A stretch of DNA of 34,373 nt from Candidatus Stahliibacteriota bacterium (GTDB taxonomy: Bacteria > Hydrothermota > UBA3072): the NCBI GenBank assembly GCA_030668705.1, contig DAOVFB010000005.1, positions 1 through 34,373 on the forward strand. The letters run 5' to 3'. Position numbers and translations under genes: made by a program. The notes under the pieces are model-generated. The model saw only the letters and a list, made by a program, of their open reading frames with translations, was not told the DNA's origin and made no database searches. Shown piece after piece: positions 24,932-34,090 of this stretch (positions are counted from its first letter, which is position 1; every line of letters starts with the position of its first letter).

Positions 24932-26605
24932 ATGAAGCTAGTGGAATGTGTGCCTAATTTTTCAGAGGGCCAGGATGAAAAGAAGATTAATTTAATAGTT
25001 GACGAGATAAAAAATACTTCCGGAGTATGGCTTCTGGATGTTGACCCTGGAGCAGATACAAACCGGACAGTGGTTACCTTTGTTGGATCTCCTGATGCAG
25101 TTTCCGAGGCTGCGTTCCGTGCTATTAAGAAGGCTTCTCTGGTAATTGATATGAGGGAGCATAAAGGGGAGCATCCCAGGATGGGCGCGACTGATGTATG
25201 TCCCTTTGTTCCCGTAAGGGATGTAAGTATGGAGGAATGTATTGAAATTGCTAAAAAATTGGGGGCACGTGTAGCAGAAGAACTCAAGATTCCTATCTAT
25301 CTCTATGAAGAGGCAGCGACAGAAGAGCAAAGGAAGAATCTCGCCAATATTCGTAAGGGTGAGTATGAAGGATTTCCTTTGAAGATAAAGGAGCCGGAGT
25401 GGAAACCGGATTATGGGGAACCTGTTTTTAATGAAAAAGCCGGTGTAACTGCCATTGGTGCAAGGGAGTTTCTGATTGCCTACAATGTAAATCTCAATAC
25501 AAGGGATAAAAAACTCGCACACAAGATAGCACTGAATGTCAGAGAATCGGGGCGGATAAAGAAGGATAAGGATGGAAATGTGGTAAAGGATGAGAATGGG
25601 GTTGCGTTAAGAATACCGGGGAAACTCAAGGCTACCAAGGCAATTGGGTGGTATGTCGATGAATACGGTTTAGCTCAGATTTCGATAAATCTCACAAATT
25701 ATAAGATTACATCTCCCCAGGAGGCATTTGAGGAAATAAGGAAGGAAGCAAGAGATTTGGGACTTCGTGTTACTGGAAGCGAATTGGTAGGACTTATACC
25801 AAAAGATGCTCTGGTGGAAGCAGGTAAATATTACCTCGAAAAGCAGGGTAAATCCAGAGGTGTTTCGGAAAGGGAAATAATACACTATGCTGCAAAATCC
25901 CTGGGTCTTAATGATATTACCGAGTTTAATACGGATGATAAGGTCATTGAATACAGAATAAACAAGGAAATTGACCGACTGACTGACCTGTCGCTTACCG
26001 AGTTTGCCGATGAGTTATCATCGGATTCACCTGCCCCTGGTGGGGGCTCAGTGGCTGCTTTTTGCGGTTCACTCTCTGCCAGTCTAATAGCGATGGTTGG
26101 TAATCTAACATTCGGAAAGAACAAATATAAGGAACACTGGGAAGAAGCAGAGAAAATCGCCGGGGAGTCACAAGGGTTAAAGTGCGAATTCCTTGATCTC
26201 TGCGACGAAGATACAGAGGCATTTAATCAATTGATGAAAGCTTTTAGAATGAAGAAGAATACCGAAGAGGAGCAAAGGGAAAGGGAGGAAATGATCCAGG
26301 TGGCGACAAAGAGAGCGACAGAGGTGCCACTTAAAGTTATGAGGAAGGCTCTTTCGGCGATCGAATTGGCTTTAAAGATGGGAAGAATAGGAAACGTGAA
26401 TGCAATAAGCGATGTTGGAGTAGCTTCCGAGATGGCCGTCTCGGCATGCAAATCCGCTTCCTTAAACGTCAAGATAAATCTTCCTTCAATAAAGGATGAA
26501 GAATTTGCCAGAGAGGTTTCAGGTGAGCACGATGAGATTCTAAAGAAGATTGGAGATATTCAAGAGGAGGTAGGGAAGGTCGTTCTGGAGAAATTGAAAG
26601 ATTAG
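24932..26605 (+). CDS. ftcD: Bifunctional glutamate formimidoyltransferase / formimidoyltetrahydrofolate cyclodeaminase
   Basis: N-terminal ECVPNFSEG, DADTNR-like PGADTNRTVVTF, HKGEHPRMGATDVCPFVP; C-terminal FADELSSDSPAPGGGSVAAFCGSLSASL; NAISDVGVASEMA. Confidence 0.95.
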   Translation: MKLVECVPNFSEGQDEKKINLIVDEIKNTSGVWLLDVDPGADTNRTVVTFVGSPDAVSEAAFRAIKKASLVIDMREHKGEHPRMGATDVCPFVPVRDVSMEECIEIAKKLGARVAEELKIPIYLYEEAATEEQRKNLANIRKGEYEGFPLKIKEPEWKPDYGEPVFNEKAGVTAIGAREFLIAYNVNLNTRDKKLAHKIALNVRESGRIKKDKDGNVVKDENGVALRIPGKLKATKAIGWYVDEYGLAQISINLTNYKITSPQEAFEEIRKEARDLGLRVTGSELVGLIPKDALVEAGKYYLEKQGKSRGVSEREIIHYAAKSLGLNDITEFNTDDKVIEYRINKEIDRLTDLSLTEFADELSSDSPAPGGGSVAAFCGSLSASLIAMVGNLTFGKNKYKEHWEEAEKIAGESQGLKCEFLDLCDEDTEAFNQLMKAFRMKKNTEEEQREREEMIQVATKRATEVPLKVMRKALSAIELALKMGRIGNVNAISDVGVASEMAVSACKSASLNVKINLPSIKDEEFAREVSGEHDEILKKIGDIQEEVGKVVLEKLKD

Positions 26606-26644
26606 GGGTTGAGAAATAGGAGAGATGGTATAGATTATATATAT

Positions 26645-26717
26645 GGGTCGTTAGCTCAGTTGGCAGAGCACCGGCCTTTTAAGCCGGGGGTCGTAGGTTC
26701 GAACCCTACACGACCTA
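26645..26717 (+). tRNA. tRNA-Lys (anticodon TTT)
   Basis: GGGTCGT/ACGACCT acceptor, D-arm GCTC..GAGC, anticodon arm CCGGC-CTTTTAA-GCCGG, T-arm GTAGGTTCGAACCCTAC. No encoded CCA. Confidence 0.94.
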
Positions 26718-26742
26718 AAAAATTTAATAGGGGGTAGCGATA

Positions 26743-27231
26743 ATATCCAATTTATTTGACTACATAAAAGATAAAAAAGAGTTCATAGATGAATTTATTT
26801 ATAAAGAGTTTAAAGAGGGTGAGACTATCTTTCATGAGGGGGAAAAAGGGGATATTATGTATATTATCCTGGAGGGTGAAGTTCGTGTGGTCCTCAGAAG
26901 AGGGAACGAAAGGATAAGGCTGGCTACCCTTGGCTATGGTAATTTCTTTGGAGAAATGGGGGTTTTGATTGGAGATGTGAGGAGTGCCGATGTTGAGGCT
27001 ATTTCCGATATCAAGGTTCTTAGAGTCACGAAGACTGATATAGAGAGATTAAAGAGGAAAAATCCTGCAATAGCTGTAGAGTTCCTCTACGCTGTCTGTA
27101 GAGAACTTTGTCAGCGTTTATATAATACTGATGAATCGGTTGAATCCTATCATTTTGTTAACAGGGCATTGCTTAACAACCAGCGGTTTAGAAATTTTGT
27201 TAGGAAAATATGGAATAAAAAGGAGGAGTAA
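26743..27231 (+). CDS. Cyclic-nucleotide-binding (CAP-ED) domain protein; apparent ATA start (ORF track begins at internal ATG 26857)
   Basis: In-frame upstream sequence ISNLFDYIKDKKEFIDEFIYKEFKEGETIFHEGEKGDIMYIILEGEVRVVLRRGNERIRLATLGYGNFFGEMGVLIGDVRSADVEA is a complete cNMP-binding fold; in-frame TAG at 26728; no ATG/GTG/TTG between it and 26857. Confidence 0.75.
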   Translation: MSNLFDYIKDKKEFIDEFIYKEFKEGETIFHEGEKGDIMYIILEGEVRVVLRRGNERIRLATLGYGNFFGEMGVLIGDVRSADVEAISDIKVLRVTKTDIERLKRKNPAIAVEFLYAVCRELCQRLYNTDESVESYHFVNRALLNNQRFRNFVRKIWNKKEE

Positions 27232-29046
27232 ATGTCTGTACTTTTGTATTTATTTATAGGGTATTCTTCATTTGGCTCGGGATGCGGGACGTTAAATCTT
27301 TACTCGGCAAGAACACTTCCGATGGGGAACCTCTCTTTCAATATGCATCTTTCTTACGCACAGCAGAGCTATCCATCTCAGCCGGGTGACGATTTTGAAA
27401 CAGTTCATCATATGGGGTTTTCCAAAATGGGCTTCACCTATGGAATTGTTGACCTTCTGGAATTCTATTTAGGCACAACCATATACGGAAAGGGAGAGCA
27501 GAGAGGGGGATTCGGCGAGCCGGAAGATGAATATATGTTTGGTGTCAGGGATCTTTATGGGGGGTTGAAGTTTTATGTCCCCGTAGTGAAAGGCGAAGAT
27601 AACTCTTTTGCCTGGCTGGTAGGTGGTAATGTCAGGGGTGGTATATCTCTTTTTCATTCAGCTAAGGATGATTCGCTTACTGTCAATCAGCACTTTGAGT
27701 CATTTATGAAAAACAAGGGCGACATCTCTCTTGATTTATTAAGTGACATTGAGATTTATCCCCTTATTTTTCATCTAAATGGAGGTTATGAATTCCGAGG
27801 AGATAATGATGACATTCCCGGGATTCCAATTCCGGATACCGTGTATTTTCGGAGAGCGGAAAGGGAGAACCTGATCAAGTGGGGAGTTGGTCTTGAGGTT
27901 GCAGCTGGACCAAATGTTCGTTTTATGCTGGAAACAAAAGGTATCAATCCCGTGGATAATGGCACTGACACGGTAATGGCCGCTTTGGGTCTTCGGTTTA
28001 TGTCTCCTGATAAGTTTGGCTTTGACGTTGGTGTAGACTATATTTTAAATGATGATGTTGATTTTGTTCCTGATTGGGAAAATGTAGGTGGAAGGATTGT
28101 AAGTAGAATAGAGGATGCGAGTAAATGGAGATTCAAGGTTGGAATTACTGTGACTGGTGACCTTATACCCGAAAAGAAAGAGGTGAAACCTAAGAAAGGA
28201 GTTATAGCCTTATCCGTCAACGACATAGATACAGATGAACCACTTGAGGCTCTCGTGAGTTTTCGTGACACTGCTGTTGGGGTATTCCAAACGGATAAAG
28301 ATGGGAAAGCTAAAATTTCGCTATCACCTGGACTCTATCATATAAAAATATCCATGGAAGGATATACTGCAAGGGAAGCCTCTGTGACTGTGAAAGTGGC
28401 TTCAGAAGTAAATATAAACACTGTACTGCGCAAGAAGAAAGAGCGAAAGGGTATGTTTACTGGAACTGTGAGTTCGTATCGCGAAAAGACTCCCCTGGCT
28501 GCCAATATTGAATTCCTGGGAACAGAGATGAAACCCATAGCTTCGGATCCTGAGAAGGGAATATTTAAAGCAGAGTTACCGACCGGAACCTATAATATAA
28601 ATGTATTTACTGAAGGATATCTTCCCAAGACCTTCCCGATAGAGATAAGGGATGGAGAAACCACAGTAAAGAACATACAGTTGATAGAAAAACTTGAAGA
28701 GAAGAAGAAACTTGTTCTAAGAGGCATCAATTTCTCCTCGGGTAAGTCTACTATACTTCCTGAAGGATATACCATCCTTGATAAAGTGGTCGAGGTTCTT
28801 AAGGCAAACAAAGATGTTAAGGTGGAAATAAGTGGCCATACCGATGCAGTAGGTTCTGCTTCATATAACCAGAGACTATCAGAAGCGAGAGCACAGTCAG
28901 TAAGACAATATCTTATCGAGCATGGGTTAGATGCTTCACGGTTGGTTGCCAGAGGATACGGTGAATCAAAGCCTATAGCGCCTAATACGACAAGGGAAGG
29001 AAGAGCGCAGAACAGAAGGATTGAATTTACGGTTATATCTCAATAG
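27232..29046 (+). CDS. OmpA-family outer-membrane protein with PEGA/carboxypeptidase-regulatory-like repeats
   Basis: C-terminal OmpA domain VEISGHTDAVGSASYNQRLSEARAQSVRQYLIEHGLDASRLVARGYGESKPIAPNTTREGRAQNRRIEF; two Ig-like repeats (GLYHIKISMEGYTA..., GTYNINVFTEGYLP...). Confidence 0.92.
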   Translation: MSVLLYLFIGYSSFGSGCGTLNLYSARTLPMGNLSFNMHLSYAQQSYPSQPGDDFETVHHMGFSKMGFTYGIVDLLEFYLGTTIYGKGEQRGGFGEPEDEYMFGVRDLYGGLKFYVPVVKGEDNSFAWLVGGNVRGGISLFHSAKDDSLTVNQHFESFMKNKGDISLDLLSDIEIYPLIFHLNGGYEFRGDNDDIPGIPIPDTVYFRRAERENLIKWGVGLEVAAGPNVRFMLETKGINPVDNGTDTVMAALGLRFMSPDKFGFDVGVDYILNDDVDFVPDWENVGGRIVSRIEDASKWRFKVGITVTGDLIPEKKEVKPKKGVIALSVNDIDTDEPLEALVSFRDTAVGVFQTDKDGKAKISLSPGLYHIKISMEGYTAREASVTVKVASEVNINTVLRKKKERKGMFTGTVSSYREKTPLAANIEFLGTEMKPIASDPEKGIFKAELPTGTYNINVFTEGYLPKTFPIEIRDGETTVKNIQLIEKLEEKKKLVLRGINFSSGKSTILPEGYTILDKVVEVLKANKDVKVEISGHTDAVGSASYNQRLSEARAQSVRQYLIEHGLDASRLVARGYGESKPIAPNTTREGRAQNRRIEFTVISQ

Positions 29047-29053
29047 AAAGGTT

Positions 29054-29078
29054 AAGGGGCGGGACTCTCCCGCCCCTT
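29054..29078 (+). terminator. Strong GC hairpin after the ompA-like gene (intrinsic-terminator-like)
   Basis: AAGGGGCGGG-ACTCT-CCCGCCCCTT, perfect 10-bp stem, followed by a T-rich but interrupted tract (ctattcttatctttt). Confidence 0.7.
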
Positions 29079-29091
29079 CTATTCTTATCTT

Positions 29092-31143
29092 TTGAAATTT
29101 TTAAAAGATCTTAATGATGAACAAATAAAGGCTGTCATGCATGGGGAAGGCCCTGCATTAGTACTTGCGGGTGCTGGTAGTGGTAAAACAAGGGTAATTA
29201 CCTATAGGGTCGCTTATCTCATAGACCATCTGGGTGAATCTCCTTCCGGCATTCTTGCTGTCACCTTCACAAATAAGGCCGCCGACGAAATGAAAGAAAG
29301 AATTCATCAATTAGTTAGAGCAGATTTTAGAGGATTATGGATAGGAACATTCCATTCAATGTGTGCCCGCATCTTGCGAGAATATTCTGAAGTGATTCCT
29401 TATTCCAGAAATTTTGTGATCTACGACGCGCAAGATCAAAGGAATTTACTAAAGAGGATAATGAATAATTTAAATATTGGAGAAAGAGAGTTTTCGGTGC
29501 ACTATATACAGCGGGCAATATCAAATCTCAAAGATAGGTTAATTGGTGGGTATGAATTTGAACCATCAAGCTACAAACAGATAAGACTCAAGGATATATA
29601 TATAGAATATCAGAAAAGGCTGCTTGGGAATGATGCTATGGATTTTGATGATCTTTTGTTTAATCTCTATAATTTACTTGAAGGCAACAGGAATGTTCGC
29701 AAAGCACTTAACGGACTTTTTAAGCATAAACTGGTAGATGAATATCAGGATACCAATCATGCACAGTATATGATACTAAAAAGGTTGTCAGAAAAGAGCA
29801 AAAACCTCTTTGTTGTTGGAGATGATGATCAGTCAATATATGGTTTTAGAGGTGCGGATATCAACAATATACTTGATTTCGAGGAAGATTTCCCGGATTG
29901 CAAGATATATAAGCTACAGAGAAATTATAGGTCTACTAAAACGATCCTTCACGTTGCATCCGCCCTGGTCAATCACAATTACCAAAGAAAGGGGAAGACC
30001 CTCTGGACTGTGAAATCGGAAGGGAGTAAAATAAATCTATTTAGCGGTTTTGATGAGAATGATGAAGCCCGGAATCTCGTTCGGGCCCTTAAGAAAGAAT
30101 TGTTAAGAAAGAAGAAAAGCGATATCCTGATTGCTTACAGAACTAACGCTCAGTCAAGGGCCATTGAAGATGCACTCTTAAAAGAGGGGATCGAATACAA
30201 TATTGTAGGCGGTCTTCGTTTCTATCAGAGGAAAGAAATAAAAGACCTGCTTGCCTACATTTGGTTTGTCATCAATAAAAAGGATTCCATCTCTTTCAGG
30301 AGGATTCTTAATACCCCCAGAAGGGGTATCGGAAGGACGAGAAGGAATAAAATTGAAAGTTATGCAATAGAAAAACATATTACTCTATGGGAAGCCACGA
30401 AAGAACTCACAGAGGATGATTTAATCCTTTCCAATTTTGTCCAGCTTATTTCATCCCTTGATAATATTAAGAGAGTGGATGACCTTCTTTCCGCAATCGT
30501 CGAAAAGACCGGCTATATAGATATCTTAGAAGAGGAGGGTACAATAGAAGCAGAGTCAAGATTAGAGAACATTTTTGAATTGCTCTCAGCGGTTAAGAAT
30601 TTTACACAGAAAGAAGGAAAATGCTCTCCCGAGGAATATCTCACTTTTGTAGGTCTAAAGACAGATATAGACGAATGGAACAGAGAAGAGAGTGTGACAT
30701 TAATGACTCTACACAATACGAAGGGTTTAGAGTTCCCCGTGGTTTTTATTACAGGTCTTTCAGAGGAAATAATTCCGCACTACAGGAGTATTAAAGAAGG
30801 TAAGGTAGAAGAGGAAAGGCGATTGTTCTATGTAGGTTTAACCAGAGCAAAAGAGAAGATTTACCTTTCCTATTTCAAGAAACGAGGGATGGGTTGGGGG
30901 AATTCGAGGGTGCTAATCCCTTCCCGATTTTTGTCTGAAATGCCGGCCAGAGATATAGAGGGTTTAGCGTTTATAACGGAGAATAAGGAAGGGTTCCGAC
31001 TGGCGAAAAAGAACAGTAGCGATGAGTGGGTAGAACATCCCATATGGGGTAAGGGTAAAATTCTTAAGGTAGTTGATGGAGATAAATTGCTTATATCCTT
31101 TAATGGGATGACTAAAAAGATTAAGAGGAGTTTCTTTAAGTGA
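29092..31143 (+). CDS. pcrA: UvrD/PcrA-family DNA helicase (TTG start)
   Basis: LNDEQIKAVMHGEGPALVLAGAGSGKTRVITYR, VTFTNKAADEMKERI, DEYQDTNHAQY, VVGDDDQSIYGFRGAD, LQRNYRST, TLHNTKGLEFPVVFITGL, EEERRLFYVGLTRAKEKIYLSY. Confidence 0.95.
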   Translation: MKFLKDLNDEQIKAVMHGEGPALVLAGAGSGKTRVITYRVAYLIDHLGESPSGILAVTFTNKAADEMKERIHQLVRADFRGLWIGTFHSMCARILREYSEVIPYSRNFVIYDAQDQRNLLKRIMNNLNIGEREFSVHYIQRAISNLKDRLIGGYEFEPSSYKQIRLKDIYIEYQKRLLGNDAMDFDDLLFNLYNLLEGNRNVRKALNGLFKHKLVDEYQDTNHAQYMILKRLSEKSKNLFVVGDDDQSIYGFRGADINNILDFEEDFPDCKIYKLQRNYRSTKTILHVASALVNHNYQRKGKTLWTVKSEGSKINLFSGFDENDEARNLVRALKKELLRKKKSDILIAYRTNAQSRAIEDALLKEGIEYNIVGGLRFYQRKEIKDLLAYIWFVINKKDSISFRRILNTPRRGIGRTRRNKIESYAIEKHITLWEATKELTEDDLILSNFVQLISSLDNIKRVDDLLSAIVEKTGYIDILEEEGTIEAESRLENIFELLSAVKNFTQKEGKCSPEEYLTFVGLKTDIDEWNREESVTLMTLHNTKGLEFPVVFITGLSEEIIPHYRSIKEGKVEEERRLFYVGLTRAKEKIYLSYFKKRGMGWGNSRVLIPSRFLSEMPARDIEGLAFITENKEGFRLAKKNSSDEWVEHPIWGKGKILKVVDGDKLLISFNGMTKKIKRSFFK

Positions 31144-31274
31144 AGAAAATTGATGTAAAATACCTCGCAAAACTTGCCAAACTCAAGGGATTCTTCATAG
31201 GAAAGGTTATGCAGAAGATAAAGGGGAGGGCTGATACAAAAGAGGCCGTGAGGATTATATCAAATTATGAGTAG
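31140..31274 (+). CDS. 44-aa small protein, possible GatC-like N-terminal fragment (GTG start)
   Basis: GTG overlaps the pcrA stop; MKKIDVKYLAKLAKLKGFFIGKVMQKIKGRADTKEAVRIISNYE*; stop lies 8 nt inside uvrA. Below the ORF-track length cutoff. Confidence 0.5.
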   Translation: MKKIDVKYLAKLAKLKGFFIGKVMQKIKGRADTKEAVRIISNYE

Positions 31275-34047
31275 GGACATAGAGATCAAAGGTGCTTCTG
31301 TCCACAATCTAAAGTGTATTGATCTAAAGATACCTAGAAACAAACTGGTTATAATTACCGGTATATCAGGCTCTGGTAAATCTTCTCTTGCATTTGATAC
31401 AATCTTTGCTGAGGGCCAGCGTCGCTATATCGAATCATTATCTGCCTATGCGCGTCAATTTCTTGGTGTTATGGATAAGCCAGAGGTAGAATCGATAACC
31501 AATCTATCCCCAACTATTTCAATAGAACAGAGAAAATTATCAAAGAATCCAAGGTCTACGGTAGCGACCGTAACCGAGATATACGATTTCCTCCGGGTTC
31601 TTTTCGCGCGAGTTGGAACCCCATATTGCTATAATTGCGGTCGGGAGATTACATCACAGACTGTGGATGAGATAGTTGATCGGATATTGAAATATCCCTC
31701 TGATTCACGGCTTCTTATCCTTGCTCCGATGGTTCGCGGGAAGAAAGGGACGTTTTTACACGAATTAAAGTCAATAGCAGAGAAGGGTTATGTCAGGGTG
31801 ATTGTGGATGGAAAAATGAGAGATATAGATGATATAGGGGAACTCGATAAGAACAAAAGACATAATATAGACATCGTTGTTGACCGAGTAAAACCAAATA
31901 AGGACTTAAGGAGCAGGATAACGGATTCGATTGAGGCTGCACTCTCGGAAACTGATGGCCTAATTAAAGTAAAAAGCGTTGAGGTAGCAGATGGAAAGGA
32001 AGTAGAAGAAGTATTTTCTACAAAGTTCACCTGCCCTCACTGTGGTATCAGTTATCCTGAAATATCCCCACGTCTTTTCTCTTTCAATTCACCGTACGGT
32101 GCCTGCAGGAGGTGTCAGGGTATTGGGACTGAGATGGAGGTGGATCCCCTCTGTATCATTTTCAATGACTCTCTCTCAATTCTTGAGGGGGCTATAGCTC
32201 CTGTTGGGGAACCAAGAGGGAAATTGTACAGCCAGATTGAGTGGATGAGTCGCTTATATGAAGTTAATATGGAAAACCCCTGGAGAAAACTTACGGGTAG
32301 GGAGAAAAAGATAATCCTATATGGTAGGGAAGGATGGGAAGGAATTATTCCTTACTTGAACCGACGCCATAAGGAGACAGAATCAGACTGGATAAGAGGT
32401 GAGATAGAGAAGTATATGGTTGTTCAACCCTGTCCGGAATGCGGGGGAGCGCGACTCCGGAGAGAGGCATTAAGCGTCAGGGTCAAGGATAAGAACATTT
32501 ACCAGGTAGTTTTGATGAATATAAGCGAGGCAAAGTCGTTTATGGAGAATCTCAAGTTTCCTGACCAGAGGCAGATGATTGCATCGGAACTGATAAGCGA
32601 GGTTTTACACAGGCTCTGTTTTCTTGAAGATGTCGGTGTGGATTATCTAAGCTTAGATAGGCCTACAAGGACACTTGCAGGAGGTGAAGCTCAGAGAGTT
32701 CATCTTGCAACTCAGATAGGTTCAGGACTTATGGGTATCATCTATATCCTTGACGAACCTACTATTGGTCTCCATGAGCGAGATATCCTCCGATTGGTTG
32801 ATACTCTTAAATCCCTGCGAGATATGGAGAATACTGTTATAATGGTTGAACATGACTCAAAGAGTATTATGGCATCGGATTGGGTAATAGATCTTGGACC
32901 TGGAGCAGGTATCAGGGGTGGAGAGGTGATATTTACAGGGACACCGGAAGATCTATCCAGGAATAATTCCTCCATAACGGGTAGATATCTTTCAGGTAAG
33001 GAGAGTATTCCTGTCCCGAAAAGAAGGAGAGAGGGAAATGGGAAGCATATAAAAATTATAGGGGCTGCTGGTAATAATCTAAAAAATATCGATGTCGATA
33101 TACCCCTGAATAGATTTATGTGTCTCACAGGGGTATCGGGCTCAGGGAAGAGTACGCTACTTATTGACATATTATATCGCACTCTGGCGAGGAAGTTCTA
33201 CGGGTCCAGATATCTACCCCTTCCTCATACTAGAATTGAAGGTATAGAGAATATAGATAAGGTAATAGATATAGATCAGAGTCCAATAGGTAGAACCCCA
33301 AGGTCCAATCCTGCAACCTATACAGGTGTTTTCACGCCTATCAGGGAATTCTATGCTGAGTTACCGGAATCCAGGGTAAGAGGTTTTGGCAAAGGGAGAT
33401 TTTCCTTTAATGTTCCCGGTGGACGGTGTGAAGCATGTAGAGGGGAAGGAAAGAAAAAGATAGAGATGCATTTCCTCCCGGATGTCTATGTGACGTGTGA
33501 AGTATGCAAGGGTAAGAGGTATAAGAAGGAAACTCTTGAGGTTGAATATAAAGGTAAGAATATTGCTGATGTTCTCGATTTGTCAGTTGATGAAGCGGTT
33601 AAGTTCTTTAGTGAAATTCCTCAAGCCAAGAGGAAATTGGAGTTATTGAGAGATGTTGGTCTTGGTTATATAAAACTTGGACAGCCAGCCACAACCCTTT
33701 CAGGTGGAGAGGCGCAGAGGATAAAACTTGCAAAAGAATTGTCAAAGATCGCTACTGGAGACACGCTTTATCTTCTAGATGAGCCGACTACAGGTTTGCA
33801 TGCCTTTGATATTCGCCTCCTTTTGGAAATTCTTGATCGCCTGGTGGATATGGGTAATACAGTGGTTGTAATAGAGCATAACCTTGATGTAATCAAGCAC
33901 GCAGATTGGATTATAGACCTTGGCCCAGAGGGTGGGGAAGAGGGTGGGGAAGTGGTTGCCATCGGGATTCCCGAGGATATTGCAAAGGTTAAAGAATCCT
34001 ACACGGGTCAATTCCTTAGAGAAGTAATTGGCACTAGAGGTAAGTAA
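31267..34047 (+). CDS. uvrA: Excinuclease ABC subunit A
   Basis: Two ABC ATPase modules (GISGSGKSSLAFDTIFAEGQRRYIESLSAYARQFL; GVSGSGKSTLLIDILY), zinc-finger CxxC motifs, LSGGEAQRIKLAKEL, LDEPTTGLHAFD. Confidence 0.98.
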   Translation: MSRDIEIKGASVHNLKCIDLKIPRNKLVIITGISGSGKSSLAFDTIFAEGQRRYIESLSAYARQFLGVMDKPEVESITNLSPTISIEQRKLSKNPRSTVATVTEIYDFLRVLFARVGTPYCYNCGREITSQTVDEIVDRILKYPSDSRLLILAPMVRGKKGTFLHELKSIAEKGYVRVIVDGKMRDIDDIGELDKNKRHNIDIVVDRVKPNKDLRSRITDSIEAALSETDGLIKVKSVEVADGKEVEEVFSTKFTCPHCGISYPEISPRLFSFNSPYGACRRCQGIGTEMEVDPLCIIFNDSLSILEGAIAPVGEPRGKLYSQIEWMSRLYEVNMENPWRKLTGREKKIILYGREGWEGIIPYLNRRHKETESDWIRGEIEKYMVVQPCPECGGARLRREALSVRVKDKNIYQVVLMNISEAKSFMENLKFPDQRQMIASELISEVLHRLCFLEDVGVDYLSLDRPTRTLAGGEAQRVHLATQIGSGLMGIIYILDEPTIGLHERDILRLVDTLKSLRDMENTVIMVEHDSKSIMASDWVIDLGPGAGIRGGEVIFTGTPEDLSRNNSSITGRYLSGKESIPVPKRRREGNGKHIKIIGAAGNNLKNIDVDIPLNRFMCLTGVSGSGKSTLLIDILYRTLARKFYGSRYLPLPHTRIEGIENIDKVIDIDQSPIGRTPRSNPATYTGVFTPIREFYAELPESRVRGFGKGRFSFNVPGGRCEACRGEGKKKIEMHFLPDVYVTCEVCKGKRYKKETLEVEYKGKNIADVLDLSVDEAVKFFSEIPQAKRKLELLRDVGLGYIKLGQPATTLSGGEAQRIKLAKELSKIATGDTLYLLDEPTTGLHAFDIRLLLEILDRLVDMGNTVVVIEHNLDVIKHADWIIDLGPEGGEEGGEVVAIGIPEDIAKVKESYTGQFLREVIGTRGK

Positions 34048-34090
34048 ATATAGTTAAATAGTTTTTGTTAGTCCAACGTCCAAAGTCAAA

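Noticed and set aside
24992-25522. 176-aa minus-strand ORF
   Set aside because: Antisense to ftcD, with composition typical of a mirrored coding frame.
32742-33182. 146-aa minus-strand ORF
   Set aside because: Antisense to uvrA ATPase motifs; same type of false ORF at 33768-34011.
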